Below, piece after piece: positions 46,400 through 61,841 of a DNA stretch of 64,000 nt. Position 1 is the stretch's first letter, and each line of letters begins with the position of its first letter. The notes below the pieces were generated by a model. It worked only from the letters and a program-made list of their open reading frames with translations. It was not told where the DNA came from and did no database searches. The stretch is from assembly GCA_022592435.1 (NCBI GenBank), contig JABYQS010000002.1:372001-436000 (forward strand), given 5' to 3'. The position numbers and the translations under genes were made by a program. Source of the DNA: Cerioporus squamosus. Its lineage: Eukaryota > Basidiomycota > Agaricomycetes > Polyporales > Polyporaceae.

Positions 46400-46474
46400 G
46401 GCACTGCAGCGCCGGCATGCAGATCACTTGTATGACAGAGGGTGTACTCGTACAGTGTTGTATTCTCAGTCGCA

Positions 46475-49400
46475 TGATCTTGTCCTTTGAGCAGCATAGC
46501 GTCCAGATGAATTGTGATGTATCTAAGCCTGAGCATCTGCCATAATGACCACCATCATGCTTCATTGTCTTCATCCTCCCATAGCTGGATCACTGACTTC
46601 CCAATTGCCTTCCCCAAGGCCAGAGCTAGGGGCACAGGGACTGCATTCCCTATCTGGCGCAGTTGCTACAAGACAACATGAGTGAATGACTGGAGGAAAT
46701 ATGAGGACAACTCACATCCTCAATGACCTTTCTTGGTTTTGTGTTGGCTGAGAGGAACTGATAGGCATCTGGAAAACCTTGGGATCGAGCATACTCTCGG
46801 ACAGTAAGGACCCTCTTTTGCTGAGGCAAGCTAAGTCAGTGTTTCCAATTTTATGAGAATGAATGGTGCTTACATTGGGATGAATGACCCTTCCACCCTT
46901 GCAATTGGGTGCCATTGAGGTCATTGCTGTTAGGAATTGGCCATGACCATGAAGCCTCCCATATACTGCTAGATATAATCGAGTAATGAGACTCCAAGTC
47001 TGGGTGCATGTTCATTGTTGAGTAAGAACTCACTTTGATACTGTGGCTTTGACTTCCCATTTTCCAGGAATGTCCCCATCTGGAGCTTTGTAGGTAGATC
47101 TAACAAGAACAAAAGGCATAAAATCATAAGATTGACACATATTCAGTAACCAGCTTACCTGTGTGGTTTGGAAATGGATTCTGTTTGCTGAACATGGGTA
47201 TGTTGCACACCCTAAGGTTGGTCAGTGCCCATTCAAGCAATGAGTGTAAGTCATGAGGCTCACTCACCTCTCTACAACACCGGGTCCATATCTTGCAGTA
47301 TAATGGTATGTGAGTTTATCCCCACCTTCACCTCGTAGCCACATCTGGTAGCGTGTCTGAGGTGGGGATAGGTAGTCACTGGGCTGATTGAACCCAGGAT
47401 AGATGCTGTCAGCAGATCCCTCATATGGTGAAGAAGCATCAAGGGTCAGAATGCCTTGGCCTTGACGTGTCTTGAGTTCTCGTATGTCCTTATTGGACTC
47501 ATCCAAGAAAGTGTGAGGGTTTTGCCTAATGGTCATGAGCACAACATACATAGCAGCAACAAATGAGAAAGGTCACATACCAGTCAAACTTGGGCTACTC
47601 CAAACTGTCAGTGATTGATACTCAATATATATGCACAATCAACTCACTAAGTCACAGATGGCATCATTGATGGTGACAGCAGGCAGAGGAGCACACTGGT
47701 GTCCTTCATCTCCATGGCCAACTCGGAATGTGGGGTAGAGTATTTCATGGGTGGGGAGATTGAGCTTCTGGAGGGGTTTGGGATATGCATACTGTGGAAC
47801 AGGATAAGCTGGCATTGGAACATCCCCTCTTGCACCTAGGAATATGGCTCTTCGGCGCCCTTGAGGAGCTCCATATTGACCTGCTTGCAGGATCCTGAAC
47901 TGAACTTGATATCTGCAGCCAAGCTCAGTCAACAGCACAAGAGGTGTACAACTGACTTACCCCAAAGCTGTCAGAGCACGCAGGATGAACTTCACCACAC
48001 CCATGCGAACCTTCTTGACAACATGCTTCCCCCGACCTTGTCTGTCCAGGTGGTAGGAGAAGATCCCAACCACATTCTCTAGCAGGAAGTATTGAGGTCG
48101 ATAGAATTCCACATAGGAGATCATGTTGCACACAAGAGTACTCCTGTATAAGTCATGAGAAGCAAACACAGGCAATTAGGCAGGGAGCTTCACCTTTTGT
48201 CATCTGGACGTCTGCAGTGATTCATCATTGAGAAGCTCTGGCAAGGTGGTCCTAATCATCTAGCCATTAGATTTCAAGGCATATACTGATGGACTAGCTT
48301 CACATACCTCCATAGATGAAGTCCACCTCACCTCTCTGAGGAAGAGAAGGAAGCTCTTCTGCCTTTGCTCCTCCAATAGAGTAGAGTGCACAAGGAGACC
48401 TCCCCTCTGCCATCTTGATGGCATGCTCAAGCAGGCAGTTGGATGACTGGTTGAACATCACAGCTCCTGGATGGTTGGCCCTAGATAAGACAAACAGTCA
48501 GATGGGAATGTTGAACAACTGCTCAGCACTCACTGGAAGGTTCTGGCTGCACTAGGAGAGAACTCAACAGCCCACTTGGTTTTAACAAAACCAGACATCT
48601 CCAGGCCTGTAGAGAGTCCACCAGCACCTACAAAGCTGTTAGAGTACAATCTGGAAGAGAGGAATTGATCAGACTCACCTGCAAAGAGCTCCAGACCTCG
48701 TAGTCTGTGATGTGTTGCCATGAGACTCTCCTCAGCCATATGACTGTCCAACTCTGCAGCATTGCAGGTTGTGCACTGAGGGAGTGCATCAGAGGCAAGA
48801 GGCTCTAGTGAAGGGTAGACACTAGAGGGCTGGAAGAGATCACAATAGAAATGATCATCTCTCTGCACCCAGTCCTCCTTGGCCCTGGCTGATGCAAGGG
48901 AAGCAACAAATGCCTTCCCCTCAATGCAGTGAGACTTGATGTTCATCATGACATCAGTCTGCACTAGTCTGCGCTGTTGAACAATGAGACAACAATTGAG
49001 CTGTACAACATGAGGAAGTACTCACATTGTCTCCAGGGAGCAAGGCCCCTAAGTCCTTGACCATCTCATCATAGCGGCCATATACACGGACTCTCAAGCA
49101 AACACCACCACACTGGTCATCCAGAAACTTGGTGATCTGAGCAATCTCCAAGAGAGTGGCAGTTCCCTCTGAGGCAGGGCAGGTGTGCACATACACAAAG
49201 TCATTGACATGGTAGTCAAGACCATGGTATGTGTAACCACCTGTAGGCAGCCTTGTCCAGGTGGCACGAATGCCCTGCATGATGGACAAGCCACATGGAA
49301 AGCACAGTTTGTGCTTGTCACAGTGGGAGAGGGCTTGGTGAATCTCCTTGGGTGACTGTTGTACAAATGAGTGACTCTCATCATCCAATGTCAACCTGCA

Positions 49401-49975
49401 TGCAGCCAGATAAGCAAAGCTCATTCAGTGGAGGGAAAGATGAAGACATACCCAAGAAAGAAGTTGTTCTCTGGGCCTGTGACATCCTCCAAGGGCTCAA
49501 GCTGACCAGGAGCAAGTACTGTGACATTGCACATAGAGTAGATGCACTCCAAGCTGAGGTCATCACACTCATTGAGCCAGTACAAGGCTCGGGGATGCGC
49601 AGCCTCCTGTAGGAGAGTTTTTGATCCATGTACAAGCCACTGAGCATGGAAGAACTTCCTCCAGCTCTTGTGCTTGCCATCAACTTGCTCCTCAAAGAAG
49701 TAGTTGATTCTACAAAACCTGTACAACCCATTCAGATGAACCTGCACAGATGTATTGATAGATACTCAGTGCTCACCACTTCTTGTTTGCAAGGCCATTG
49801 GAGGGACACCATGCTTCAGCAGAGGTAGCATTTTTTGATCGTCCTTTGTCCAAGTCATCTCCAACCTGCACAATGACAAAGTCTCCAGACTGCAGGAAGA
49901 ACTGTCAATGGTTTGTTTAAGACTCTCACAGGTAACCAAAGCATACCTTGTACAGTGTGCCATCAATCAAAACAC
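46475..49975. other. CpG desert over the methyltransferase gene body
   Basis: Exons and introns alike almost lack CG dinucleotides. By hand count, 46801-47280 has one CG in 480 bases, while 46261-46320 in the adjacent gene has 12 in 60. TG and CA are correspondingly frequent. Normal CpG density returns towards the 5' end of the gene (after about 49975). The borders are approximate. Confidence 0.85.
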
Positions 49976-51253
49976 TTGTATAGACATGTGGATCGTCGGT
50001 GGGCTCAACCCACACCATAGATGTTGGATCCTGGTGGTGGATAGGATGTGTGGGCGCTTCTGTTAATGACTCCTGCTCCAAGTCTGCTGACATGTGAACT
50101 GTGTGGAGCTCCTGTGGGAACAGTTGGTGTGCAACGGCACTGACTCTCGAGGTGACAACAGTGTGGTCGGAATGTTGCAGGACATTCTTCTCGGGGTTGT
50201 TCAGCTTGCGGCAGACATGCTGCTCAGGTCCTGGTGACACCAAGGGTGTGGGACGAGGGAGCTCTGGATACAGGGTTCGCATGATGCCAGCCTGCACAAC
50301 ACATTGATAGAGTCGAGGGTGGTCATCGGAGAGTTGGTCCATAACCAGTGTAAAGTATGACACCTGAACAAGCATTAGTAGATGTCTAACAACCAAGTAT
50401 CACATGGCTCACAAACTCTGAACTGGTGAGGTCCTCTGCAGTCACGTTGCCTGGGTACCTGGGGAACGGAGGTTTTGCTCCTGCAGAGGGACCATTGAGA
50501 TGGGCAAGAAGGTTTCCGACTGTGGTATCGGGCTCATCCAGACTCAAAGAGATCAAGGTGTCGGCAATATGATGATGGAGTTGAAGTGACCGGTGATACC
50601 GTGCATACGCCGGCGCAGGGTGCAGCAAGATATACCATGCATACTGAGTGCGAAGGTAGATCTTCCTGATAGATGTATCATCTTGAGTAACTGGAGTTAT
50701 TGGTTAACAGACAAATAGGATCCACTCACTTGTCAAGCCGCTCATCATCGGAGATGGAATGCACACTGCATTCGAGCACATTTGATACAAGCAGCCGCTG
50801 GCCCTCTGGTGCAAAGTCATCCATGTCGTCGTCTTCTGCATAGGGTCGCACTATGCCAGCACCAACAATGTTGCCGGGTGGGTCGTCGGCGAGGAGAGTC
50901 TCAGAAGAGACAAGGGCCATGGTGTCGGCATCGAAGAGGGCAAACTGGTCCAAGGTACGGACGGGAATGGTGTCGATGTCATCCTCATTGTCGTCAGGTG
51001 ACACCTCTCCTAGTATGGTTACGCCCTCGTCTTCGTATTCTTCGTCGGTGCGACGGGTGTAGTGTGTTGGCGGCAGACGGGGTACCTCCACCCATACACT
51101 GTTCTTGAGACCGCGCAAGGGTTCACTCTCTGACCAGTTGATGGAAATATATTCATTCCAGCTAAGTGATAGAGACACACCTTGACACCCTCGCGATAAC
51201 CGTTTGACCGATCCGTTGTCGCGGTCGCCCAGTGAGTTCCTATTCCGCTTCAT
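46555..51253 (-). CDS. DNMT1: DNMT1-like cytosine-5 DNA methyltransferase (RFTS-BAH-BAH-MTase)
   Basis: This is a probable maintenance CpG methyltransferase. The start is MKRNRNSLGDRDNGSVKR (51253; another Met at 51265). The N-terminal third resembles the replication-foci targeting region (YAWYILLHPAPAYARYHRSL). Two BAH-like domains follow (GDFVIVQVGDD to ENNFFLG, and VNDFVYVHTCP to FYCDLF). Catalytic motifs, after splicing: LFAGAGGLSTGLEMSGFVK (I), GGPPCQSFSMMNHCRRPDD (IV), YFLLENVVGIFS (VI), QYGAPQGRRRAIFLGA (VIII) and QLRQIGNAVPVPLALALGKA (X). The end is LWEDEDNEA with stop 46555-46557. It has about 20 short introns and a 14-nt exon at 47581-47594. All catalytic residues expected are present. 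The body is strongly CpG-depleted, unlike its neighbours. It is divergent from MCM7. Confidence 0.93.
47581..47594 (-). other. 14-nt microexon in the methyltransferase
   Basis: On the minus strand CCCAAGTTTGACTG lies between a TAG acceptor and a GTATGT donor. It joins CDL to QNPHTFLDE and completes PKFDW, matching the DLPxFDW block that follows motif VIII in DNMT1 proteins. Confidence 0.8.
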
Positions 51254-51717
51254 CTGGACAACCACCCAGCAAGAATGTGTATGCGCACACGTGGAGACGT
51301 AACGGTCACAACTTACCCGTCAATCGATACGCCCTTGCACAGTCCACGCTGTGGTACCCCAGTCCGCGGTTGGACACTGTCGTCCTTTCAGGAGTTTGCG
51401 ACAGTGTTGAGAAAGCGACCTTGAACCACCACTCAAGGCGTCCTGCACTTGGTTGATGAGAAGCCCCCCCAAAATAACATACGAGAGGTAAGCCTACAGC
51501 AGCGGCAACGAGAGCCGAACGCGCGACGTGGGCAGGCGTGAGCAGGCCGAGGAAAATGTGGAAGTCTGAAGACAAGAAGGCCTTTGGCGCTAACGGCGTT
51601 CTGTCAAGGCGCGCGTCGCGTCCTGTCACAGTCAGTCACTCGCCCTCTCGACGCGGCCACGACCACGACCACGACCACGACCTCCCCCTTTCCCCGCGTA
51701 TCCACGCGTTTTCCGCC
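51254..51717. promoter_or_regulatory. Divergent promoter, DNMT1 / MCM7, with MCB box
   Basis: This 464-bp region separates the two start codons. It includes ACGCGT at 51704-51709, the MluI cell-cycle box bound by MBF in fungi, and CG-rich relatives such as GCGCGCGTCGCG near 51610. A CCACGA six-base repeat (51657-51682) lies just before it. It is likely to drive G1/S expression of both genes, but this is inference. Confidence 0.6.
51704..51709. promoter_or_regulatory. MCB box ACGCGT near MCM7 start
   Basis: This is an exact match to the MBF core, eight bases before the MCM7 ATG, followed by TTTTCCGCC. Its closeness to the start codon means it could lie in the 5' leader rather than upstream of the transcription start. 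Confidence 0.5.
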
Positions 51718-54484
<2,767 letters not shown>

Positions 54485-54706
54485 GGACCCTTCTCCACTG
54501 CTTTTGTCGTCGCTCATCTGTGTAGGTTATTTTGTGGTCTCCGGATCTCTGCTGCGTCATCCGTCATGCTCTGTTGTCTGTACTGTTCTGTAGCGCATAA
54601 ATATTACCCGTCCTTGCGTACGATGTGAGGAATACAAATGGTCAAAACGAATAGTGATATCCCAAGGAGCGACACAGACATCTCTACGTCTAAACCAAGC
54701 CAGACA

Positions 54707-57628
54707 CTATCGCGTCTCCGAGGCGTGCTCCCAACTGCTCCCGCTACCACTCCCACTCCCGCTCGCACTCTCCGGACTGTCCGACCGTTCGCGCGCCTTC
54801 TCGTCCTTCACTGGCGAATCAGGCTCATCCCTGTAGCGCGTCTGTCTCCCGCCGCTGCCACCTGTCGGTGGGTCGTCATCCTCTAGGAAGCCAGAGTGCA
54901 GCCCCGTGTCGAGGCCAGGGGAGATGGAGTGTGGACGCAGCGCTGTCTCCTCGTCCGCATCCTCGTCATCCGACACCTCGCCAAACGCGTCGTACAGCTC
55001 CTTCGTCCGCTGCGGACCCCGCGAGCCGCCACTCAAGCGACCGACCAAGCCCATCGCGACGTCGTCGTCGCCGCGCAGGCTCGAGTAGTTCGCACGGCGC
55101 TTGCGCATGACCGCGCGTCGCCAGAAGAAGAGGCCGGCACCGACGCCGAAGACGACAACGGCACCGATTGCGACGAAGAACCATATCTGGTTTGTGACGA
55201 GATTTGAAAGGTCGGAGAACCAACCCTCATCGGGCGTAGGGACAATCGTTGCGGACGGGGAGGCGGAGGCAGACGCAGACTCAGCGGCATCCTCCACAGG
55301 ATTAGCCGACTCGGTTGAGTTCGGTGCGCCTGCAGTCGTGGTGAAGGCAGGTTTCGACTTCTCACCCTCAGAATCTCCATGATCACCCGGGAGATGTTCG
55401 GTGGGACGAGGGATGGTCTTGGAGCTGGCCGTCGACGCCATCGCTGATGTCGACGCACCAGTACCATCGGTCGTGCTCGTGGGTGTGGGAGGCAGGACAT
55501 CCTCCTCCGTTGGGACCTGGTATAGTGGTATATCCTTGCCAGGATCCATGACTGAACCCCAGAGGCTCATAGTCCAACCGAGGAACACGCCGGTCTGGCC
55601 TTCCTTGCGCTGATCAGAGACACGGATCGTCCAGTCCCCCACCGGGTCCTCGTCCCTGCAGATGTGTGTTGATAAGCCGCCGCCGTCAGTTAGGATCCGT
55701 GAGGGTTACTACGTACCAGTGCTTGACGGTCATGAAAGTCCAACCAGGATAGCCACTGTCCGCGCTGTCGCCGTACCGGCGAGCCGCCAGGACGCTCTTG
55801 ACTCCGTTCGGGCTGACAAGCTCGACCTCGACATCCCCGCGGCGTCTGTGCGTGATCCACACCTTCACTGTGATGTGCTCGAGTTGATCGAAGTTGCGCT
55901 GCTCCAGGAGCTCCTTAGTGACTGTGATCTTGCTCTGCACGCCGTCAGCGACGATGTCCTCTCCGCCACTCGTGGCCCCGAACGAGTCCATGGAACCATT
56001 GTTGAGCTGGATGGTGGGTAGGTCGACCCAGATCTGTGGCTTCACGGACTGCCACTCCTGTGCGGCCTTGATGAACTCGACGCCGTTCAAGCTCCCATAG
56101 CCGTACTTGTAGCTGTACGGGCGGCCTGCCGCGGTCGTCTCCCAGTCGGGGTCGTCAGGGTTAACCTGAAGTGCAGTTCGCACACATATGTGTTGAATGT
56201 CGCGCCAGTTGAGATTGGGGCTGTGAGACGCCGTCAACGAAATGTGCGTCCTGGTACATGGGATGCACGTACTTGGCCTGTAGCGCAAGAGCGAAGACAC
56301 CAGCGGCATTTGGTGCGGCCGCAGACGTTCCACCGTGTGAATGCGAACACTTATCCTTGCCTCTGTCGGTGGTCGTCTGCGGACATTGGATTAGAGCGGG
56401 GACATACTACGGATATGATTTGCTTACGATGTGCTTGCCGCTACCAGATGTGTAAGCAACAATCATGTTCGCCGCACAGGCTTCCGAGTAATCGGGGTGG
56501 AGTCCCTTGTAGTCGATAGCGGCGACCGTGACGGAGAAAATACTGTTGGTGTACCCGTCGAAGTTGCACTGGTCACCGCTACGGCCGCCGTTACCGCTCG
56601 CGAAGACGAAGACAGAGCCTTTGCCACCGCGACCCTGCTGGATGCCGTTGACCATAGCCTTCTTGATGAGGTAGCCGGGTCCCTCCATTGACCTGCCGTC
56701 GTCGGGGGGACCCCAGCTGCAAGAGTAGATCGAGGTGTTCTGGTAGTCATAGTTGAGTGCAGCAGCCTCGTCAATGTCGGAGATGGGTCCGGAGAGGATA
56801 CGGATGCCAGCGACCTTAGAGTCGTAGGCGATGCCAACGCCGCAGACATCATTCTTCACAGCAGCAATCTGGCCTGCGCAGCGAGTACCGTGATGGTCGT
56901 CGAAGAGAACGGGGGTGGGGAGATCGGTATGGTCATTGTAGTCGTAGGAACCATATGCATACTGTTGCAAGGTTATGCAATGTAAAGAACAAAGCAGGGG
57001 GATCACTCACGAAGTTCGCCGCGAGGTCGTCACTCGTGTAGTCCAAGCCGTCATCAACCAAGGCGGTAATGACACCCTTCCCTGTAATGCCCATGTCCCA
57101 TATCGGAGTGACGTTCATCATGTGTTCTGGGTAGTCGTCGTTGACCAGATGCCATTGCTGCTGAAACTCGGGGTCATGGATTCCAAGACGAAGTGCAGCG
57201 TCTGCGGCCGTCTCAATGTCCTCCGAAGGTGGTCGTATAGGTGGCGGAGCGCGCTTGACGCGCTGACGGAGAGTCTGGGGCAACACATGCCGGACAGCGG
57301 AAGCTACCCTTCGTCTTCGCAGGGAGTCTTCCGATCTGGAAGGGTGCTGGGAACGAGCCTCCAGCCGTATGTCTTCTAATGAGCGTATAACGGGGTCGGC
57401 GTCCCGCTTCTGCAGGCTCTTCGCGACGCGGACAAGCCAGTGATTTGCCAGTTCCCCCGCCTGCTCTACCACCTCGACGCCCAACGCCCCCGCGCACTCG
57501 GCCAGCGATGCTCCTGCCAAAGGGTCGTGTTCCAGGACATAGTAGTCGTGTGTGCTGTAGTGTCGCTTCGCGGGTTGTAGGGCCAGGACCGACTGGATGG
57601 CAAGAACGAGAGTGAGCGGAAGACGCAT
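54707..57628 (-). CDS. KEX2: Kexin, Golgi proprotein convertase
   Basis: This is a subtilisin-type protease that cuts after Lys-Arg/Arg-Arg in the late Golgi. The signal peptide is MRLPLTLVLAIQSVLALQPA. The prodomain ends with LRQRVKR, a likely self-cleavage site. The catalytic Asp is in ALVDDGLDYTSDDLAANF, His in DDHHGTRCAGQIAAVKND and Ser in SHSHGGTSAAAPNAAGVFAL; the oxyanion Asn lies in FVFASGNGGRSGDQCNFD. The P domain runs from about WVDLPTIQLNNGSMDSFG to GWTMSLWGSVMDPG. A Ser/Thr-rich stalk, one membrane span (IWFFVAIGAVVVFGVGAGLF) and an acidic, Ser-rich cytosolic tail follow, ending WEHASETR. Five or six introns are inferred. It converges on MCM7. Confidence 0.96.
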
Positions 57629-58008
57629 GTCGCGTCGAGTGACAGCAGGACGTGCTGCGTGTGGAGGTCAAGCAAGCGAGGGGAATCGTGGAGGAGAACA
57701 GGTTATGAGCTCGTTCACACCGGTGTCCGTTCAGTATCCGCTCGGTCACAGCCCGCAGTTTACGCTCACCGCGCCCGATCCGTGTGACCGAATGTCACAT
57801 CCTCTCTTGCCTTGGCTTCCCAGAGGGTCAATGAGCTCGAGAACAGCCTGAACATGCGCAGCAACCGCCAAGAGACGTGGATGATATAGACGTGAGCGCA
57901 AAAAAAACTATAGGAAGCGAAAGTATGTTACACAGTTGTGGTGCCTACATGTATGGATACAACTTGGGTTCGAGTTTGGCTTGACCTATAGTATATACCA
58001 AGCGAGCG
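57629..58008. promoter_or_regulatory. KEX2 promoter and MTHFR 3' flank
   Basis: Both neighbours are on the minus strand, so this 380-bp gap carries the 3' end of MTHFR and the KEX2 promoter. The AT-rich 57885-57960 includes an A run (57900-57907). No other feature is visible. Confidence 0.5.
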
Positions 58009-60316
58009 CTATAGCAGCGCATTGTCCCCCTTGAACATGAACGTCCACAAGGCAGAAGGATCCATGAAGTCGTGGTGTATGATGCTGACCAGCCAGCGGT
58101 CGTTGCTGATACTCTCCAAGAGGCTGCGTTCTCGGGATCCTGGGGGATAGAATGATGCCCACTCCGACCAGATGGAGAACGCTTCATCCTATACAACTAT
58201 GTTAGTGCAAGTTTCGTTCCAAGGATGCTCGAGAACCGACCTTCCACGAGAGAAACGACTCTTTCTCGATAATTGTAGTTTGCGCGATCTCTTGACCCGG
58301 GAAGACGCCCCAAGTCACGGCATTGCGACCACCCTCAGGGACATTCGTCAGCAATTCACCCTGTTGTCAAAGCATGAGAGCCGCGTCCACAGGAATAAGA
58401 CATGCGCATACCTTAGCATTCCCAGCGAAATAGCTGATCCATCCTGCACCCTCCTCTTCAACCTTCTTCACTATCCGTGCCACGTCCTTCTGTTCGACGA
58501 AGAACTCGACGAAGCATTTCTGATACACGTAACCTCCTCGGGGACCCCAACCGACAACTTCGTCCGTAGAAGGAACACCGTTAACCGGAGGTTGGGAGCC
58601 GACAGTCCACCACCCTTTGCTCGTTAGCCGTTCCAGATGCGGAAAGATCATCAACGACTCGGGAGAAAGTGGCGTGGACGAGAACGGCGTCGTCGTGACC
58701 TTCGAATGCAAGTACCGCAGGAACAGTGAAGTGAGGTCGTCGACGGTCTTCGGGTTACCCCAATGTGACAGCGGCGCGGTCGTTGCCTTGCTTTGGAAGG
58801 CCGAGCTTCCCCACCGATCCGTCTCACCATAGGCTGGACTCTTGAAGTCACCGAAGCGACCGTTCGGGAAGTCGTCCCAGTCCGCGGCGTTGTTAATCTC
58901 TCCTTTGCCCGCGTCAGGCTCTGGTGCAGGCACAGATGCCAACTCCTTGGTCGCACGATCCGCAGCGGCGTGCGGGGTCATGGTACGCTCCGGCGGAGTG
59001 GCCACATCCTGTTCATGGTGAGATTGGTTCCTGGCATGGATTATCAGAAGGACGTACAGCGATGAGCTTGTTGGTCGCTTGCGAGGCATTCCCGGCCAGA
59101 CCCAACGTCTCCAGAACACGAGTGACACTTTTCTCCAGGTTCAGCGTGCAGAAGTGCACTCCTTGAATGCCGCCTGCTTGAAGCTGCTGGATCATATCAA
59201 CCGCCAGCCTCACGCCGTATTCCTTGACTTTCTGGTCGTCGTGCTGTAATAGTGCGCCTGTCAGTATCAGTATCACATCCGAGCCTGCACGTAGAAAACC
59301 CCGTACGCGGATGGGAACAAGGTCGTGCATCATCTTCGGTGGCACGCGAGTACCACAGAGCTTCGTCATGCGTAGAAAGGAGGCATATGTTTGGATGGGC
59401 ATGATGCCGGGAATGATAGGGACGGTGATGCCTGTCTACCCGTAAGCATCCCAAGTGAAGGAATGTCAGGCAGTAACGTACCTTTCGCGCGGACTTTCTG
59501 AATCCATTGTAGGAAAACTTGCACGTCGTAGAACAGCTGCGTGATGATGAAGTCTGCGCCAGCGTCGACCTTCTCCTTCAGGTGCTCGAGCTCGCCATCT
59601 TCGTTAGTCTCTCTGTCCGGGTGTCCATCGGGATAGGCTAAACCGATATCCAGTTCAGCATGGGCATGAAAGCTACATGGGTTATGAAATGACCTGCCAC
59701 GCCGACGCAGAAGTCTGCGAACTCGGGGGTCGACTTGATGTAACGAACAAGGTCGACGCCATGCTGGAAGCGCGAGTCGGTAGGTATCCAGTGTTCTGCG
59801 CCGCGTGGTGGGTCTACGAACAACATTGAGCGGCAACCCTCTACTGTCAGAATGTGGAATCTGCGTACCTCCACGAAGTGCCAGTATATTCTCAATACCC
59901 CGCTCCTTTGCTCCCTGCAAGGACGCTCAACAAGCACATACAAGTCGGGAACGAGCCCACTCACCCGTAGCGCTGCATCCACCGTCCCCTGCACCATGTT
60001 CGTGCACGTCAAGTGCAAGATCGTGTCCGCACCATACTCAAGCTGGGTCAATCCGGCCAAGTCCAACGACCTGTCCTTGGTCGTCCCTCCCGCGCCCCAC
60101 GTTACACTGACCGCCAGCGGGTTCAACGCAACCATCCGTGCTATACGCGCTACCAGGTTCTCAAATCCCTGCACACACGACACATGAGCACCTCCACTTC
60201 CTGACTCACAAGTTCGAACTGCGTGTCTTCACCTGGTCCGTCTTTGGCGGGAAGAACTCGAACGTGTAGAAGAGACTCCGCGCATCGCGCTGCGCAATCT
60301 TGTCGACGAACTTCAT
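58009..60316 (-). CDS. MTHFR: Methylenetetrahydrofolate reductase
   Basis: This flavoenzyme makes 5-methyl-THF for methionine synthesis. The start MKFVDKIAQRDARSLFYTFE is followed by FFPPKTDQ. The TIM barrel shows AVSVTWGAGGTTKDRSLDLA, HLTCTNM, ENILALRGDPPRG, VGVAGYPDGHPD, GADFIITQLFYDVQVFLQW and PIIPGIMPIQTYASFLRMTK. The fungal C-terminal regulatory domain follows with WDDFPNGRFGDFKSPAYGE and GWGPRGGYVYQKCFVEFFVE. It ends IHHDFMDPSAFWTFMFKGD then NALL and a stop at 58009-58011. Seven or eight introns are inferred. The bipartite architecture is that of eukaryotic MTHFR (yeast Met12/Met13); I cannot choose between those paralogues. Confidence 0.95.
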
Positions 60317-60622
60317 CGTTGCAGCCCTCCAGAGACAGTGAATTGTTGGGGGACAAGCAGGTGGGAGTCGCGGTCGCTGTTGGGCACGCGCAGACGGCCT
60401 CCGAGACAAAATCGACGGAAAGCACGAATCGCGATCGCCATAATGGCCCGCGGGGTACGCAATCTAATCTGTAAAGCGCCTATCTAATCTAGCCATGGAA
60501 CCTGCGCGGCAAATACCACCAAACAGCTTCCCGCTGTCCGAGACAGTGACCAGGCAGTCGAGAGCATCCCCGCCTCCCTCATTCGTGCCTTCTGTGTCCC
60601 AGCTTCTACTTTCTGTGCTCGC
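60317..60622. promoter_or_regulatory. Divergent promoter, MTHFR / YPT6
   Basis: This compact 306-bp region lies between two start codons facing away from each other. A short direct repeat TCTAATCT occurs at about 60462-60489. No TATA box is evident. Confidence 0.5.
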
Positions 60623-61580
<958 letters not shown>

Positions 61581-61841
61581 GCTCCTTCAGGCGTGATAGA
61601 GCGTACCATACACCTTCCTGCTTCGCCCATTCTTGTATGTACTTCCTAACTGTGTATACCTTGTCGGAGTCGCCTATCTTATTTGCAGCTCGAAATGTTG
61701 TTGTACACAAGCGTGAACAACAGAGTCCTGGCATTACAACAGCGCATATTCGCTACAAATGTGACACGTCCATGATGAGCATTGTACACTACAATTCATA
61801 TCTTCCGATCTTCCGGGTCCACCCCGACGTTCGTCCGACAC

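Noticed and set aside
46555..51253. Methyltransferase as part of a restriction-modification or defence system
   Set aside because: RFTS and BAH domains and many introns identify a eukaryotic DNMT1; no nuclease partner is adjacent.
51306..51629. Minus-strand frame of 107 codons upstream of the methyltransferase
   Set aside because: No similarity to DNMT N-termini, and it lies in the shared promoter; an upstream exon cannot be excluded but is not supported.
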